Shown here: positions 19,894 through 29,991 of the stretch, in pieces
Numbering within the stretch: the stretch's first letter is position 1
How the letters are laid out: the number at the start of each line of letters is the position of its first letter
Assembly: GCF_002139915.1 (NCBI RefSeq)
Contig: NZ_CP018788.1
Coordinates: forward strand, 682,001-746,000
Direction: 5' to 3'
Source: Campylobacter devanensis
GTDB lineage: Bacteria; Campylobacterota; Campylobacteria; Campylobacterales; Campylobacteraceae
DNA length: 64,000 nt
Position numbers and translations under genes: made by a program
Notes under the pieces: generated by a model
What the model saw: the letters and a program-made list of their open reading frames with translations, nothing else
Told to the model about the DNA's origin: nothing
Database searches by the model: none

Positions 19894-22671
19894 ATGGATA
19901 GACGAGATTTTATTAAAAGCTCAGCTGTTGCAGCTGCTTGTTCAGCAGCTGGTCTTACTGCGCCTAGCGCATTAAGTGCTGCTAACAAAGAGCAAGATTG
20001 GCGTTGGGATAAAGCAGTATGTAGATTTTGTGGTACTGGTTGTGGTATTGTCGTTGCTACTAAAGATGGTAAGATAGTTGCGGTAAAAGGCGATCCATTG
20101 GCTCCTGTAAATCGTGGTTTGAATTGTATTAAAGGCTATTTTAATGCTAAGATTATGTATGGTGAAGATAGAATTACTAAGCCACTTTTAAGGGTAAATT
20201 CTAAGGGTGAATTTGATAAAAATGGTAAATTCGTTGAAGTTAGCTGGAAAAGAGCATTTGACGAGATGGAAAAACAATTTAAAAGAGCTTATAATGAGCT
20301 TGGACCAACTGGTATTGGTGTATTTGGCTCTGGACAATATACTGTCCAAGAGGGATATTCGGCTGTTAAGCTAATCAAAGGCGGTTTCCGCTCAAACAAT
20401 ATTGACCCAAATGCTAGACACTGTATGGCTAGTGCGGTTGTGGGTTTTATGCAAACTTTTGGTATAGATGAACCCGCTGGTTGCTATGATGATATAGAAC
20501 TGACTGACACAGTAGTATGCTGGGGTGCTAATATGGCAGAGATGCATCCAGTTTTATGGGCTAGGGTGAGCGATAGAAAACTTCAAAATCCAAATAATGT
20601 AAAAATTATAAATTTATCTACATTCTCAAATAGAACATCAAATATCGCTGATATGGAGATTATCTTTAGACCACAAACTGACTTAGCTATATGGAACTAT
20701 ATCGCTAGAGAGATTGTGTATAATCATCCAGAAGCTATAGATGAAAAATTCGTAAAAGAGCACTGTGTATTTACAACAGGCCCAGCTGATATCGGCTATG
20801 GTATGAGAGATAATATCAACCACCCTAAATATCTACCAAGCGAGCTTGATACTGCAGCCAAAGAGAGATCTAAAGTATTAACTGAAGCTGAAGGCGTAAC
20901 ACTAGCATATTTAGGAATGAAAGCTGGTGATACAATGGAAAATAAACACACAGCCGCTCCAGATGCTCATTGGCAAATTTCATTTGATGAATTTAAAAAG
21001 GCTTTAGCGCCATACACACTTGATTTTGTAGCGAAATTAGCTAAAGGTGATGCTAATGAAGATTTAGAAGAGTTTAAGAAAAAACTTCAAACTCTAGCAA
21101 ATTATTATATAGACCAAAAACGCAAAGTTGTAAGCTTTTGGACTATGGGTATGAATCAACACACTCGTGGTACTTGGGTAAATGAACAAAGCTATATGGT
21201 GCATTTCTTGCTAGGCAAACAAGCTAAACCAGGCAATGGAGCATTCTCACTAACAGGTCAGCCAAGTGCCTGTGGTACCGCTAGAGAGGTTGGGACATTC
21301 TCACACCGCTTGCCAGCAGATATGGTCGTAGCCAATCCAAAACATAGAGAGATTACAGAGAAAATTTGGAAACTTCCAGCTAAAACTTTAAACCCAAAAC
21401 CAGGTGCGCCATATATGAAAATTATGCGTGATCTTGAAGATGGTAAGATCAAATTTATTTGGGTACATGTAAATAACCCATGGCACAATACTGCAAATGC
21501 CAACCACTGGATTAAAGCAGCAAGAGAGATGGATAACTTCATAGTAGTGAGCGATCCATATCCAGGTATTAGTGCTAAGGTAGCTGACCTTATCTTGCCA
21601 ACAGCTATGATATATGAAAAATGGGGAGCTTATGGTAATGCTGAGAGAAGAACTCAACATTGGAGACAACAAGTCCTTCCAGTAGGCGAGGCTATGAGTG
21701 ATACATGGCAATATATGGAATTTAGCAAACGCTTTAAGCTAAAAGAGGTTTGGGGTGAGAAAAAAATCGATAACAAACTAACGCTCCCAAGTGTCTTAGA
21801 TGAAGCAGCTAAATTAGGCTATACCCCAGAATCAACTCTATATGATGTCTTATTTGCTAATGCTGAGGCTAAATCATTTAGTGCCGATGATGCTATTATA
21901 AATGGATTTGATAATACTGAAGTATTCGGTGATAGCAGAAATGTAGTTGGTAGCGATGGTAATGTATTTAAAGGCTATGGATTCTTCGTCCAAAAATATC
22001 TTTGGGAAGAGTATAGAAAATTTGGCGTAGGCCACGGTCACGACTTGGCTGATTTTGATACATATCATAAGGTTAGAGGTCTTAGATGGCCAGTTGTAGA
22101 TGGCAAAGAGACTCAATGGAGATTTAATACCAAATATGATGTATATGCGAAAAAAGCAGCTCCAGATAGCGATTTTGCTTTCTATGGTAACGCAGGTGGT
22201 GCTCTACCAAGTGGGGATTTAACCAAAGTTACTAACCCTGAAAAAACATCTATCAAAAATAGGGCAAAAATATTCTTTAGACCATTTATGGATGCACCAG
22301 AAACTCCAAGCAAAGAGTATCCACTATGGCTATGTACAGGTAGGGTGCTAGAGCACTGGCATAGTGGTACTATGACAATGCGTGTTCCTGAGCTATATCG
22401 TGCTGTTCCAGAAGCGCTTTGCTATATGAATGAAGAAGATGGCAAAAAAATTGGCGTAGCTCAAAATGATGTCGTATGGGTAGAGAGCCGCCGTGGTAAA
22501 GTAAAAGCTAGAGTGGATTTCCGTGGTAGAAATAAACCACCTGTAGGCTTGGTATATGTGCCTTGGTTTGATGAAAATGTATATATTAATAAAGTTTGTC
22601 TAGATGCTACTTGCCCATTATCTAAACAGACAGACTTTAAAAAATGTGCTGTAAAAGTCTATAAGGCCTAA
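19894..22671 (+). CDS. napA: periplasmic nitrate reductase, catalytic subunit
   Basis: This molybdenum enzyme reduces nitrate to nitrite in the periplasm. It has 925 residues from the ATG at 19894, placed 6 bases after AGAAAGG; a TTG two codons earlier is ignored. A twin-arginine signal ([16 protein letters not shown]) precedes the mature protein. The [4Fe-4S] site is CRFCGTGCG (Cys43, 46, 50) with Cys78 in GLNCIKG. The molybdenum ligand is the Cys in ARHCMASAV at about 177. The protein resembles the long epsilonproteobacterial NapA, with insertions compared with E. coli. It is first of napAGHBFLD; NapD, the last gene, binds its signal peptide. Confidence 0.98.
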   Translation: MDRRDFIKSSAVAAACSAAGLTAPSALSAANKEQDWRWDKAVCRFCGTGCGIVVATKDGKIVAVKGDPLAPVNRGLNCIKGYFNAKIMYGEDRITKPLLRVNSKGEFDKNGKFVEVSWKRAFDEMEKQFKRAYNELGPTGIGVFGSGQYTVQEGYSAVKLIKGGFRSNNIDPNARHCMASAVVGFMQTFGIDEPAGCYDDIELTDTVVCWGANMAEMHPVLWARVSDRKLQNPNNVKIINLSTFSNRTSNIADMEIIFRPQTDLAIWNYIAREIVYNHPEAIDEKFVKEHCVFTTGPADIGYGMRDNINHPKYLPSELDTAAKERSKVLTEAEGVTLAYLGMKAGDTMENKHTAAPDAHWQISFDEFKKALAPYTLDFVAKLAKGDANEDLEEFKKKLQTLANYYIDQKRKVVSFWTMGMNQHTRGTWVNEQSYMVHFLLGKQAKPGNGAFSLTGQPSACGTAREVGTFSHRLPADMVVANPKHREITEKIWKLPAKTLNPKPGAPYMKIMRDLEDGKIKFIWVHVNNPWHNTANANHWIKAAREMDNFIVVSDPYPGISAKVADLILPTAMIYEKWGAYGNAERRTQHWRQQVLPVGEAMSDTWQYMEFSKRFKLKEVWGEKKIDNKLTLPSVLDEAAKLGYTPESTLYDVLFANAEAKSFSADDAIINGFDNTEVFGDSRNVVGSDGNVFKGYGFFVQKYLWEEYRKFGVGHGHDLADFDTYHKVRGLRWPVVDGKETQWRFNTKYDVYAKKAAPDSDFAFYGNAGGALPSGDLTKVTNPEKTSIKNRAKIFFRPFMDAPETPSKEYPLWLCTGRVLEHWHSGTMTMRVPELYRAVPEALCYMNEEDGKKIGVAQNDVVWVESRRGKVKARVDFRGRNKPPVGLVYVPWFDENVYINKVCLDATCPLSKQTDFKKCAVKVYKA

Positions 22672-22672
22672 A

Positions 22673-23425
22673 ATGCAAAGGCGAGATGCTATCAAGACGG
22701 GTTTTAGTTTAGTTGGACTTTTAGCTGCTAGCTCATTTGTTTATAAAGAGTATGCAAATGCTAAGCCTGTGCTTAAACTGCGTCCGCCTGCAGCTTTGGA
22801 TGAAGATGAGTTTTTGACTCGTTGTATTAGGTGCGGGCTATGCGTTGAGGCGTGTCCTTTTGATACGCTAAAACTCGCTGAATTTAAAGATAGTGGCGTA
22901 GGTATCGGAACTCCATTTTTTACCCCAAGGGATATTCCTTGCTTTATGTGCGAAGATATTCCTTGCGTAGTTGAGTGTCCAACAGAGGCGCTAGATCCTA
23001 AGCTAGTTACAAAAGATGGAGCTTTGGATATCAATATGGCTAAAATGGGTGTAGCAGTTGTTGATGAGAAGAGCTGTGTAGCCTATTTTGGAATTCAATG
23101 TGATGCGTGTTATCGTGCTTGTCCATTGATAGATAAGGCTTTATTGATAGATTATAAACGCAATGAAAGAACTGGCAAACATGCATTTTTATTGCCGATT
23201 GTAGATAGTGATTATTGTACTGGATGTGGTAAGTGTGAAATAGCATGTATCACAGATAAAGCCGCAATAACCGTGCTTCCAAGAGATATGGTTATGGGTA
23301 AGCTAGGTAATAACTATGTAAAAGGCTGGGTAGAAGGTGATGATGCTAAACTAAAAGATGCTGATACTAAAATGCATTTAGATAGCAAAAAGGGTATTAA
23401 GTATCTAAATGGAGATGAGCTATGA
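22673..23425 (+). CDS. napG: ferredoxin-type quinol dehydrogenase NapG
   Basis: This is a periplasmic iron-sulfur protein of 250 residues that works with NapH to pass electrons from quinol toward NapA when no NapC exists. A twin-arginine signal (MQRRDAIKTGFSLVG) is followed by four [4Fe-4S] cysteine clusters: CIRCGLCVEACPF, CFMCEDIPCVVECP, CDACYRACP and CTGCGKCEIACI. It begins 2 bases after napA stops and overlaps napH by ATGA, so translation is coupled. Confidence 0.96.
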   Translation: MQRRDAIKTGFSLVGLLAASSFVYKEYANAKPVLKLRPPAALDEDEFLTRCIRCGLCVEACPFDTLKLAEFKDSGVGIGTPFFTPRDIPCFMCEDIPCVVECPTEALDPKLVTKDGALDINMAKMGVAVVDEKSCVAYFGIQCDACYRACPLIDKALLIDYKRNERTGKHAFLLPIVDSDYCTGCGKCEIACITDKAAITVLPRDMVMGKLGNNYVKGWVEGDDAKLKDADTKMHLDSKKGIKYLNGDEL

Positions 23426-24207
23426 AATTTACAATTGCTAGAAGAGTAGTTCAATTAGCTATTTTAGGATTGTTTATAGCTGGGAATATATATGGCGTAA
23501 ATATCTTAAAAGGAAATTTAAGTAGCTCAGAGCTCTTTGGTGTGATCGGACTTAGTGATCCGTATGCTTTGCTTCAGCTATTTTTGGCTGGATTTAGTGT
23601 GGGAAGTGCAAGTGTAATTGGAGCTTTGATTATGGTTGTCTTTTATGCTTTGATAGCGCCTAGAGCATTTTGTTCTTGGGTCTGTCCAGTAAATATTCTA
23701 ACAGATCTTGGTGCATACATAAGAACAAAGCTAAAAATTGGCAAAAATCTAGTTAATATAAGCTCAAATTCAAGATACTATCTATTTGTGCTGAGCTTGG
23801 TGTTTAGCTTTGCTTTTAGCATAGCAGCTTTTGAGAGCGTAAGCTATATTGGTGCATTTACTAGAGGTGTTGTATATCTTAGTGGATCGGCTATTAGTAT
23901 AGCTATCATAATTATTTGTATAGAGGCTTTTTTAGGTAAGCGATTAATATGTGGTCATTTATGTCCTTTGGGAGCATTTTGGGCATTAGTTAGTAGATTT
24001 AGCTTAATACGCATCTATCACAACAGTAAAAATTGCACTCATTGTAATAAGTGCAAAGTTGTTTGTCCAGAGATGCAAGTCTTGGATATAGTGGGTAAAC
24101 AAAGTGGTAATATAAGAAGCGAGTGTATAAGTTGCGGACGTTGCGTAGAGGCTTGCGATGATGATGCACTTAATTTTAGTATATTAAAATTTAGGAGAGA
24201 AGAATGA
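23422..24207 (+). CDS. napH: quinol dehydrogenase membrane component NapH
   Basis: This inner-membrane partner of NapG is thought to oxidise menaquinol. It has 261 residues with four or so membrane helices. Two CxxxCP motifs (CSWVCPVN and CGHLCPLGAFW) lie at the cytoplasmic loops. The C-terminal ferredoxin part has CTHCNKCKVVCPE and CISCGRCVEACDDDAL. No napC is present in the operon, so NapGH is the likely route, as established for Campylobacter and Wolinella. Confidence 0.95.
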   Translation: MKFTIARRVVQLAILGLFIAGNIYGVNILKGNLSSSELFGVIGLSDPYALLQLFLAGFSVGSASVIGALIMVVFYALIAPRAFCSWVCPVNILTDLGAYIRTKLKIGKNLVNISSNSRYYLFVLSLVFSFAFSIAAFESVSYIGAFTRGVVYLSGSAISIAIIIICIEAFLGKRLICGHLCPLGAFWALVSRFSLIRIYHNSKNCTHCNKCKVVCPEMQVLDIVGKQSGNIRSECISCGRCVEACDDDALNFSILKFRREE

Positions 24208-24740
24208 AAAAGGGTTTGCAAAATATTTTACTTAGTGCGACTGCAGCACTAGTTTTAGCAGCTTGTAATTTGAGCACAGGACAAGGCTCAGCAGTAGAAG
24301 ATACACAAATTGGCCTTAGAAGTGTGGAACTTAAAGATGAAGTTAATGTAAAAAATCCAGTAATTACTTGGAAAGGCGATCTGCCAGGTAACAATGAAGT
24401 ATATGAAAGAAGCTATGAAAATGCTCCGCCATTAATTCCACATAGCTTGGAGGGTTTGTTGCCTATTACAATAGAGTCTAATATGTGTTTGACATGCCAC
24501 ACTCCAGAAACAGCTAAAGAAATGGGTACAATTCCAGCTCCACAAAGTCACTATATGTACCTATCAACTGGTAAAAAAACAAAAGAGCTAAATACAGAAA
24601 GATTTAACTGCGTTCAATGCCACGTACCGCAAGCAGATGCTGAACCGCTAGTTAAAAATAATTTTAAAGCTGATTTTAGAGATGGTGAGGGTAATAGATC
24701 ATCTAATCTTATTGATGTTTTAAATCAAGGTATTAAATGA
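24204..24740 (+). CDS. napB: dihaem cytochrome c NapB
   Basis: This periplasmic small subunit gives electrons to NapA. It has 178 residues with two haem-binding sites, CLTCH and CVQCH, and the NapB-specific region VYERSYENAPPLIPHSLEGL. The N-terminus ends in LVLAAC at about 16-21, which reads as a lipoprotein signal with Cys21 lipidated, so this NapB may be anchored to a membrane rather than soluble. It overlaps napH and napF by 4 bases each. Confidence 0.95.
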   Translation: MKKGLQNILLSATAALVLAACNLSTGQGSAVEDTQIGLRSVELKDEVNVKNPVITWKGDLPGNNEVYERSYENAPPLIPHSLEGLLPITIESNMCLTCHTPETAKEMGTIPAPQSHYMYLSTGKKTKELNTERFNCVQCHVPQADAEPLVKNNFKADFRDGEGNRSSNLIDVLNQGIK

Positions 24741-25198
24741 TAGATAGGCGAAATCTCTTTGCTAAATTTAAGCAAAGAGAGCCTAGACTTATTGCACCAC
24801 CATATTTTAGCGGAGAGTTTGATTGCATTAACTGCCATGCGCCTTGTGTGTCTAGTTGCCAAAGAGAACTTTTGGAGTTTGATGATGGTAGAATTAAATT
24901 TAACCAGTATAAGCTTGGTTGTAATTTTTGTAAAGAGTGCGCTATAGCGTGTGAATCTATAGGTAAGAGTGTGTTAAATTTGGCTTATCCGGCTAAAATA
25001 AATGCAAGCGTAGAGATAAATACGGCTACTTGCTTGGCTTGGAATGAGGTTATATGCTACAACTGCTTAGATATTTGTAAATTTAGAGCCATAGAGTATT
25101 TAGGAATGTTTAGGCCTACTGTTAATGATAGGTGCGTAGGGTGTAGTGAGTGCGTAAGCGTATGTGTAAATAACTCAGTAATTGTAAGGGGAAATTGA
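24737..25198 (+). CDS. napF: ferredoxin-type protein NapF
   Basis: This 153-residue protein carries several cysteine clusters for [4Fe-4S] centres: CINCHAPCVSSCQRE, CNFCKECAIACES and CVGCSECVSVCVN, plus CYNCLDICKF. It has no signal peptide, so it is cytoplasmic, as NapF elsewhere, where it helps NapA iron-sulfur maturation or electron handling. It sits between napB and napL with ATGA-type overlaps. Confidence 0.93.
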   Translation: MIDRRNLFAKFKQREPRLIAPPYFSGEFDCINCHAPCVSSCQRELLEFDDGRIKFNQYKLGCNFCKECAIACESIGKSVLNLAYPAKINASVEINTATCLAWNEVICYNCLDICKFRAIEYLGMFRPTVNDRCVGCSECVSVCVNNSVIVRGN

Positions 25199-26094
25199 TG
25201 AGATTTTTTGTAGTTTTATTTATGGCTATTACATTTTTATGGGGTAGTTTTGAGTTAAAATTACCTGCAAATGCTGTAAGTGTCAAGCTTGATAAGGATG
25301 AGCTATTAATAGGGCTTGATAATGGTGAGCTTTATAATTATAGCATAAAGACTCAAGAGCTAAATAAGATGATAGATCTACCAAAGTTCTCAAATTATTT
25401 TGATAATGATATAGCACCAAAGATTTTTAGTATTGACAAACTTGGCGAAGTGGTAGCTATTTTGTATGAGAGCGATAATGGAACCAAGTCGCTTGGTATT
25501 TTAGAAAATGGAAATTTAAAGAGCTTTAAAATGCATACTGATGGAGTTAAAAAGATATTTTTACTCGATAGTAATCATGTAATTTTTGTTACTTTAAGTA
25601 GTGAGGTTGAGTATTATAATTTTAGAGAAGGTAAGGTTGTTTTTGAAAATAAATTAACTACTTCAAGCACTGGGGATGCTGCTTTTGACAGAAAAAATGG
25701 TGTTATAGCTATTGGGATTGAAGGTGGTGTGATATTTTATTTTGATACTAAGCTTAAAAGAGTTGTAAAGCAGATAAATGCTCAAAAAGATACAATTTAT
25801 AGCGTTGGTATTGATGACAAATTACTAATTAGTGGTTCTGCTGATAAAAAATCATACTTTAATAACGGCTCCAAAGAGTTTTATTATGAGGCTAAATTTT
25901 TAGTATATTGTGTTGGAATAAGTAGTGATAAGGGAGCATTTAGTACAGAAAATAGTATAAAAATTATTGATAAAAATGGTGAAATAATTAAAAATATAGA
26001 GTATGATGGAGCTTCATTAAATTATTTAATTTTTAATGATGAGTATCTAATTGGTTCAAGCTATGATAATAAAATATATTTTTGGAGTATGTAA
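25195..26094 (+). CDS. napL: NapL periplasmic protein
   Basis: This is a 299-residue exported protein. A signal peptide (FVVLFMAITFLWGSFE) precedes repeated beta-strand units of the type LLISGSADKKSYFNNGSKEF, which look like a WD40-like propeller. NapL occurs only in epsilonproteobacterial nap operons at this place; its biochemical role is not settled and loss has mild effects on NapA activity in studied species. It overlaps napF by 4 bases and napD by 13. Confidence 0.88.
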   Translation: MMRFFVVLFMAITFLWGSFELKLPANAVSVKLDKDELLIGLDNGELYNYSIKTQELNKMIDLPKFSNYFDNDIAPKIFSIDKLGEVVAILYESDNGTKSLGILENGNLKSFKMHTDGVKKIFLLDSNHVIFVTLSSEVEYYNFREGKVVFENKLTTSSTGDAAFDRKNGVIAIGIEGGVIFYFDTKLKRVVKQINAQKDTIYSVGIDDKLLISGSADKKSYFNNGSKEFYYEAKFLVYCVGISSDKGAFSTENSIKIIDKNGEIIKNIEYDGASLNYLIFNDEYLIGSSYDNKIYFWSM

Positions 26095-26432
26095 TGAATA
26101 ATATATCAAGTGTGGTTATAACTCTAATGAATCCTAATCTTTGCGAAGAAGTAGCTACAAAAATAGATAAGATTTCAAACTGTGAAGTAGCTGCTAAAGA
26201 AAATGATAAAATAGTAGCTGTCATAGAGTCTGCAGATTTAGATGAAGAGTTGGCTACTTTTAGAATGTTAGAACAAATAGAAGGCGTAAGTACCGTAGCT
26301 ATGATATATAGCTATCAAGATTTAGAAGGCGATATATCTAAAGCCAACTCAAATGATATAGGTAGTATAGTGCGCAAAATAGATGAAATGGATGTTAAAG
26401 ATATAAAATATAATGGCAATCCAAATATTTGA
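26082..26432 (+). CDS. napD: NapA signal-peptide chaperone NapD
   Basis: This cytoplasmic protein of 116 residues binds the twin-arginine signal of NapA and holds it back until the cofactor is in place. The N-terminal ferredoxin-like fold is visible as ISSVVITLMNPNLCEEVATK and the strand GVSTVAMIYSYQDLE. It is last in napAGHBFLD, and the overlap with napL ensures coupling. The ATG at 26082 (EYVMNNISS) may be replaced by the ATG at 26094 (MNNISS), which is nearer the family start. Confidence 0.92.
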   Translation: MEYVMNNISSVVITLMNPNLCEEVATKIDKISNCEVAAKENDKIVAVIESADLDEELATFRMLEQIEGVSTVAMIYSYQDLEGDISKANSNDIGSIVRKIDEMDVKDIKYNGNPNI

Positions 26433-26463
26433 TTTGGATTAATTGTATATAAAACTTAGGTTT

Positions 26464-26489
26464 TTTAAGCTCCTGTATTGGAGCTTAAA
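26464..26489. terminator. hairpin between napD and convergent small gene
   Basis: A perfect 10-bp stem (26464-26473 with 26480-26489) and a 6-base loop TGTATT lie between napD and the 3' end of a convergent small gene, overlapping that gene's stop. A T-run is lacking, so strength is uncertain; it could serve both strands. Confidence 0.55.
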
Positions 26490-26614
26490 TTAGATTGAGT
26501 GATAGAATTTGCATATTTTATTAATTCTTCACGCAAAGAGTAGATATCATCTGGCGTTTGAATATCATATCTTTTGTCTTCACCATTTTGGACTATAATA
26601 AATTCTATATACAT
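26465..26614 (-). CDS. small protein, 49 residues
   Basis: ATG at 26614 to TAA at 26465, encoding MYIEFIIVQNGEDKRYDIQT followed by PDDIYSLREELIKYANSI and a short polar tail. TAGGATAA about 8 bases before the ATG is a good ribosome site. Codon use looks like that of neighbours and the composition (an N-terminal beta pair then an amphipathic helix) looks like a real protein. It follows another small gene in the truA operon. I do not recognise it; I believe similar small proteins occur in other Campylobacter, but this was not checked. Confidence 0.6.
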   Translation of the reverse strand: MYIEFIIVQNGEDKRYDIQTPDDIYSLREELIKYANSITQSNLSSNTGA

Positions 26615-26643
26615 ATTTTTTATCCTATTTTGTTATTATTTGA

Positions 26644-26784
26644 TTATCTTCTGCCGTGTTTATGTTGTTTTCTTCTATTTTGGGATTGTTGCGAGTTATT
26701 GTGTGATTGATTTTGCCTAATTTGAGCTTGGATACTATCGATTTTTTCATTTGCAATGCTTGCAATTTTTTTGGATAAAAACAT
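26644..26784 (-). CDS. small basic protein, 46 residues
   Basis: ATG at 26784 to TAA at 26644, encoding MFLSKKIASIANEKIDSIQA followed by a Gln/Asn/Ser-rich stretch and an Arg/Lys/His-rich end (RRKQHKHGRR). It starts 16 bases after the truA stop. No clear ribosome site is seen, so coupling with truA would be needed. The strongly basic tail could bind RNA or DNA, but no family is recognised. Confidence 0.45.
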   Translation of the reverse strand: MFLSKKIASIANEKIDSIQAQIRQNQSHNNSQQSQNRRKQHKHGRR

Positions 26785-26799
26785 ATAATCTAGTATTGC

Positions 26800-27564
26800 T
26801 TAAGTTTTAAAAAATACCTTTTTTAGATAGAGTCCATTTGGTGGAGCTGGCATTTTTGTTAGTGGCTTTTGAGCTTTGTGAAGCCCTATAAACTCCTCTA
26901 GCTTTTCATCGCTAGTTGCAGCTTTTATAGCGTTTGCGACCATTAGCCTAACTTGAGCTCTTAAAAAGCCATTGGCTCTAAATTTAATAATAGTTAAATT
27001 TGGTTTATCGCTATATCTATTTATGCTAAATGCAGATTTTTGAATTTGATACGCATAAGCTTTGTAAATCTCTCTAATAGTTGATTTTTCACCACTTCCA
27101 ACTTTGTAATATGGTTTAAAATCTTGTTTACCAATAAAGCAAGCAAGTGCTAAATTTAATCTTTTTAAGTCTAAATTTCGATAAAAATATACAAAATCAC
27201 TCAAAAATGGTGATTTATCACCATGATAGATTATATATCTATACTCTCTAGCAGTTGCGCTAAATCTAGGATGAAAATCTTTATCTACAATCCATATATC
27301 TTTAAGATTAATATATGGGCTAAGATGGCGGCTAATTTGATCTTTTAATCTATTTAAATTCCAAAAATCGCCACAATGCACGGTTGATATTTGGTTTAAT
27401 GCATGAACGCCTTTATCGGTTCTAGAGCCTGATAGTATTGGTTCATAAATTCCTACATGATTTAATGCTTCATTTATAGCATCTTCTACGGCTAGCATAT
27501 TTGGTTGTGTTTGAGAACCGCTAAATTTAGATCCATCATAGCTATATTTGAGAGCTATTTTCAT
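26800..27564 (-). CDS. truA: tRNA pseudouridine(38-40) synthase
   Basis: This enzyme converts U38-U40 in tRNA anticodon arms to pseudouridine. It has 254 residues. The catalytic Asp50 lies in [12 protein letters not shown], with [16 protein letters not shown] and [15 protein letters not shown] further on, all TruA signatures. The start codon shares a base with the stop of the LptF-like gene. It belongs to the long minus-strand series from glmU, in the C. jejuni order. Confidence 0.96.
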   Translation of the reverse strand: MKIALKYSYDGSKFSGSQTQPNMLAVEDAINEALNHVGIYEPILSGSRTDKGVHALNQISTVHCGDFWNLNRLKDQISRHLSPYINLKDIWIVDKDFHPRFSATAREYRYIIYHGDKSPFLSDFVYFYRNLDLKRLNLALACFIGKQDFKPYYKVGSGEKSTIREIYKAYAYQIQKSAFSINRYSDKPNLTIIKFRANGFLRAQVRLMVANAIKAATSDEKLEEFIGLHKAQKPLTKMPAPPNGLYLKKVFFKT

Positions 27565-28589
27565 TAGTATTTTTTTACCACTTTATTTATAAATGCTACT
27601 TGACTTAATAAAAATGTAACCACAAAAACAAGCGGAATTCCATAAAATGGATGTTTAGATAGTAGTAAAATTGCTGTAAAATATGCCGATAAAACAGCAA
27701 ATATTCCAATATATACCATACCTTTTTCATATCTATATGTTACAATTCCAAAGCTTAGTGCAAATAGAGTACTAGCTAGAGGGAATAGGGCGATAAGGCA
27801 GTATATTGTAAGATTTTTAGCAACTTTTGGATCGCTACTGGTTTGTTTCCAGTATGCAGTTATACTAAAATTATCATTAGAACTATCTTGTATATTTGAA
27901 CGAATCGTTAGTAAGTCATATTTTGAAACATTCCATTTGTTATCTTTAATATCATAAATATAGCCATCTTTTAAGATTAAATTTAGTCTTGCATTTTCAT
28001 TTGTGATATCGCCACTGCTAGCAGTAATAAATCTTTCGTTATCTTTGTTGTGATTATATAATACAATATTTTCATATTTTGAGAGATTTTCATCTATATT
28101 TTGCTTATCTATAAATACCATCCACTCGCCAAATTTCTGCCCAAATTCGCTTGGTTTTATATTTAGGCTTAGTTTGGTTTTTTTATATGCTACAAAGTTA
28201 TTATTTAAATTCATTGCAGTAGGCATTGCAACAAGAGCTATAAATAATAGCGTAATTGATAGTATAGTTGATATTTTTAGAAAAAATTTGGCTATATCTT
28301 TTGGATTGTATCCTAAGGTAAATATAACTATGCTCTCATTCTCTCTTGAAAGACGAAAAAAACTCATCGCTAAAGCAACAAAAAATCCAATAGGTATGGT
28401 AAAAAGTAGAATTTGCGGAAGCATAAATAGATATAATTTAAGAAGCTCAAAAAAACTAATATCTATATAGCTAGTAATTCTAGCAATTTGGATAAAAAAT
28501 ACAATTGAAACTATTAAAAATAGCGTAGCAAATAAAGAGGCAAAAGTCGATAAAAAGCTACTAAAAAGATATTGATTAACTCTATTCAT
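27564..28589 (-). CDS. lptF: LptF/LptG-family permease
   Basis: This inner-membrane permease of the LPS/LOS transport bridge is likely partnered with LptB ATPase. It has 341 residues. Six membrane helices are visible: three at about 13-35, 55-80 and 100-122, and three at about 265-335, separated by a periplasmic beta-rich domain. The N-terminal helix motif [16 protein letters not shown] is typical. It could be LptF or LptG; the symbol is a best guess. It overlaps the prepilin peptidase gene by ATGA. Confidence 0.82.
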   Translation of the reverse strand: MNRVNQYLFSSFLSTFASLFATLFLIVSIVFFIQIARITSYIDISFFELLKLYLFMLPQILLFTIPIGFFVALAMSFFRLSRENESIVIFTLGYNPKDIAKFFLKISTILSITLLFIALVAMPTAMNLNNNFVAYKKTKLSLNIKPSEFGQKFGEWMVFIDKQNIDENLSKYENIVLYNHNKDNERFITASSGDITNENARLNLILKDGYIYDIKDNKWNVSKYDLLTIRSNIQDSSNDNFSITAYWKQTSSDPKVAKNLTIYCLIALFPLASTLFALSFGIVTYRYEKGMVYIGIFAVLSAYFTAILLLSKHPFYGIPLVFVVTFLLSQVAFINKVVKKY

Positions 28590-29314
28590 ATTAATCCTAA
28601 ATTTATATTTGTAAAATTCTTAAGGCTTGCAGCAACGATAAATCCGCCAAAAAGTGCCGGAATAAATGCAATGGTTTTATCTTTTATAGATATGTGGATA
28701 AAAAGCTGAACTAATGCGCCTAAAAATAGAGCTATAAATCCCCACTCAAGCCCTAAAATCGCCACCATCGAAGCGATAAAAATACTATCAGCCTCACCCA
28801 TTGGTTCTAAAATTTGATGGCGTGGGCGTAGCATTAGAGTGCTTTTTAGTATTACCATAATACCAATTATGATAAATGAGTCTAAAATATTGTTAATTTG
28901 AGTTATAGAAGCATATAATACAGCCAAAAAATATCCACTCATTAGAAGATAATTTGGAACAGCTTTTAGTCTAAAATCGATCGCCCCAAGGGCATAAAAT
29001 ATAGCAAAAATTAACGCTAAAAGCATAGCTAAGATTAAATTTGATTCTAAAAAAAAGGCAAAAATTGCCAAAAATCCTACTATTAGTTCAGATAACGGAT
29101 AAAATGACGAAATTTTTGTTTTGCAGTTTTTACACTTTGCTTTAAGCATTACCCACGAAAGTAGAGGTATAAGCTCAGTAGCGCCAAGCTTTTTAGTGCA
29201 GCTTGGGCAGCGGCTACGACTAAAGACAAAATCCTCTCCAATAGGTATGCGAGTGATTAAAACTGTAGTAAATGAGCCAAGACATATCCCAAAAATAAAA
29301 AATATCAATAGCAT
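28586..29314 (-). CDS. prepilin peptidase (type IV leader peptidase)
   Basis: This is an inner-membrane aspartic protease (A24) of 242 residues that trims type IV prepilins or pseudopilins. The zinc-binding region has CPSCTKKL and CKNCKTKI. The two catalytic Asp residues are in GAIDFRLKAVPNYLL and GEADSIFIASM. About seven hydrophobic helices follow. No pilin gene is visible in this window; in C. jejuni the homologue serves the competence pseudopilus. The start codon is coupled to the uppS stop (TAATG). Confidence 0.92.
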   Translation of the reverse strand: MLLIFFIFGICLGSFTTVLITRIPIGEDFVFSRSRCPSCTKKLGATELIPLLSWVMLKAKCKNCKTKISSFYPLSELIVGFLAIFAFFLESNLILAMLLALIFAIFYALGAIDFRLKAVPNYLLMSGYFLAVLYASITQINNILDSFIIIGIMVILKSTLMLRPRHQILEPMGEADSIFIASMVAILGLEWGFIALFLGALVQLFIHISIKDKTIAFIPALFGGFIVAASLKNFTNINLGLI

Positions 29315-29991
29315 TAAATTGCCCCAAATTTACGGTGAATGGATTTAAATTTAGCTATAATTTCTTCAAGTTCTTTGCTGTTAAAATCTGGCCAAAGAGT
29401 TGGCGTAAATGCTAGTTCTGCATAGCTAGACTGCCATAATAAAAAGTTGCTAAGCCTTTGTTCTCCACCAGTGCGAATAAGTAGATCTACATCTCCAAAG
29501 CTAGCACTATCTAGATGTTTGGCTATGCTTTGTTCTGTAATTTTATATCCATTTTCAAGAGCTAAATTTACAGCTCTTGTAATCTCATTTTGACTTCCAT
29601 AATTTATTGCTAGGATTAAATTTAATCCATTATTGTTTTGGGTTTTGTTTTTTAGATTTGCTATGGCGTCTTTTAGTTTATTGCTAAATGGACTTAAATC
29701 ACCTATAGTATGGAATCTAATATTGTTTTGTAAAAAAAGCTCCTCTTTGAGTTTGATAAATTTCAAAAGCAAATTTAGTAAAAAATCAACTTCGCTTTTT
29801 GGTCGTTTCCAGTTTTCTGTGCTAAAGGCATAAAGTGTTAAATTTTTTATATTATTTTTAGCACAATATATGGCAATATCATTGACCACATCGGCACCTT
29901 TTTTGTGGCCATTAGTCCGTACTAAAGAGCGATTTTTAGCCCACCTTCCATTGCCATCCATAATTATAGCTAGATGATTTAATATATTCAT
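29314..29991 (-). CDS. uppS: undecaprenyl diphosphate synthase
   Basis: This enzyme makes the C55 lipid carrier for peptidoglycan and surface glycans by adding isoprenyl units to farnesyl diphosphate. It has 225 residues from the ATG at 29991. The active-site loop is IIMDGNGRWAKNR (Asp12), with ALTLYAFSTENWKRP-type and RTGGEQRLSNFLLWQSSYAE regions. The shorter start was chosen because it overlaps the upstream stop as ATGA and has AAAGG upstream; the 30021 start would add ten residues without a ribosome site. Confidence 0.95.
   Translation of the reverse strand: MNILNHLAIIMDGNGRWAKNRSLVRTNGHKKGADVVNDIAIYCAKNNIKNLTLYAFSTENWKRPKSEVDFLLNLLLKFIKLKEELFLQNNIRFHTIGDLSPFSNKLKDAIANLKNKTQNNNGLNLILAINYGSQNEITRAVNLALENGYKITEQSIAKHLDSASFGDVDLLIRTGGEQRLSNFLLWQSSYAELAFTPTLWPDFNSKELEEIIAKFKSIHRKFGAI

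Noticed and set aside
21258-23246. Minus-strand frames of 68-107 codons inside napA and napG
   Set aside because: They are mirror frames of highly expressed genes with no ribosome sites or recognisable domains.
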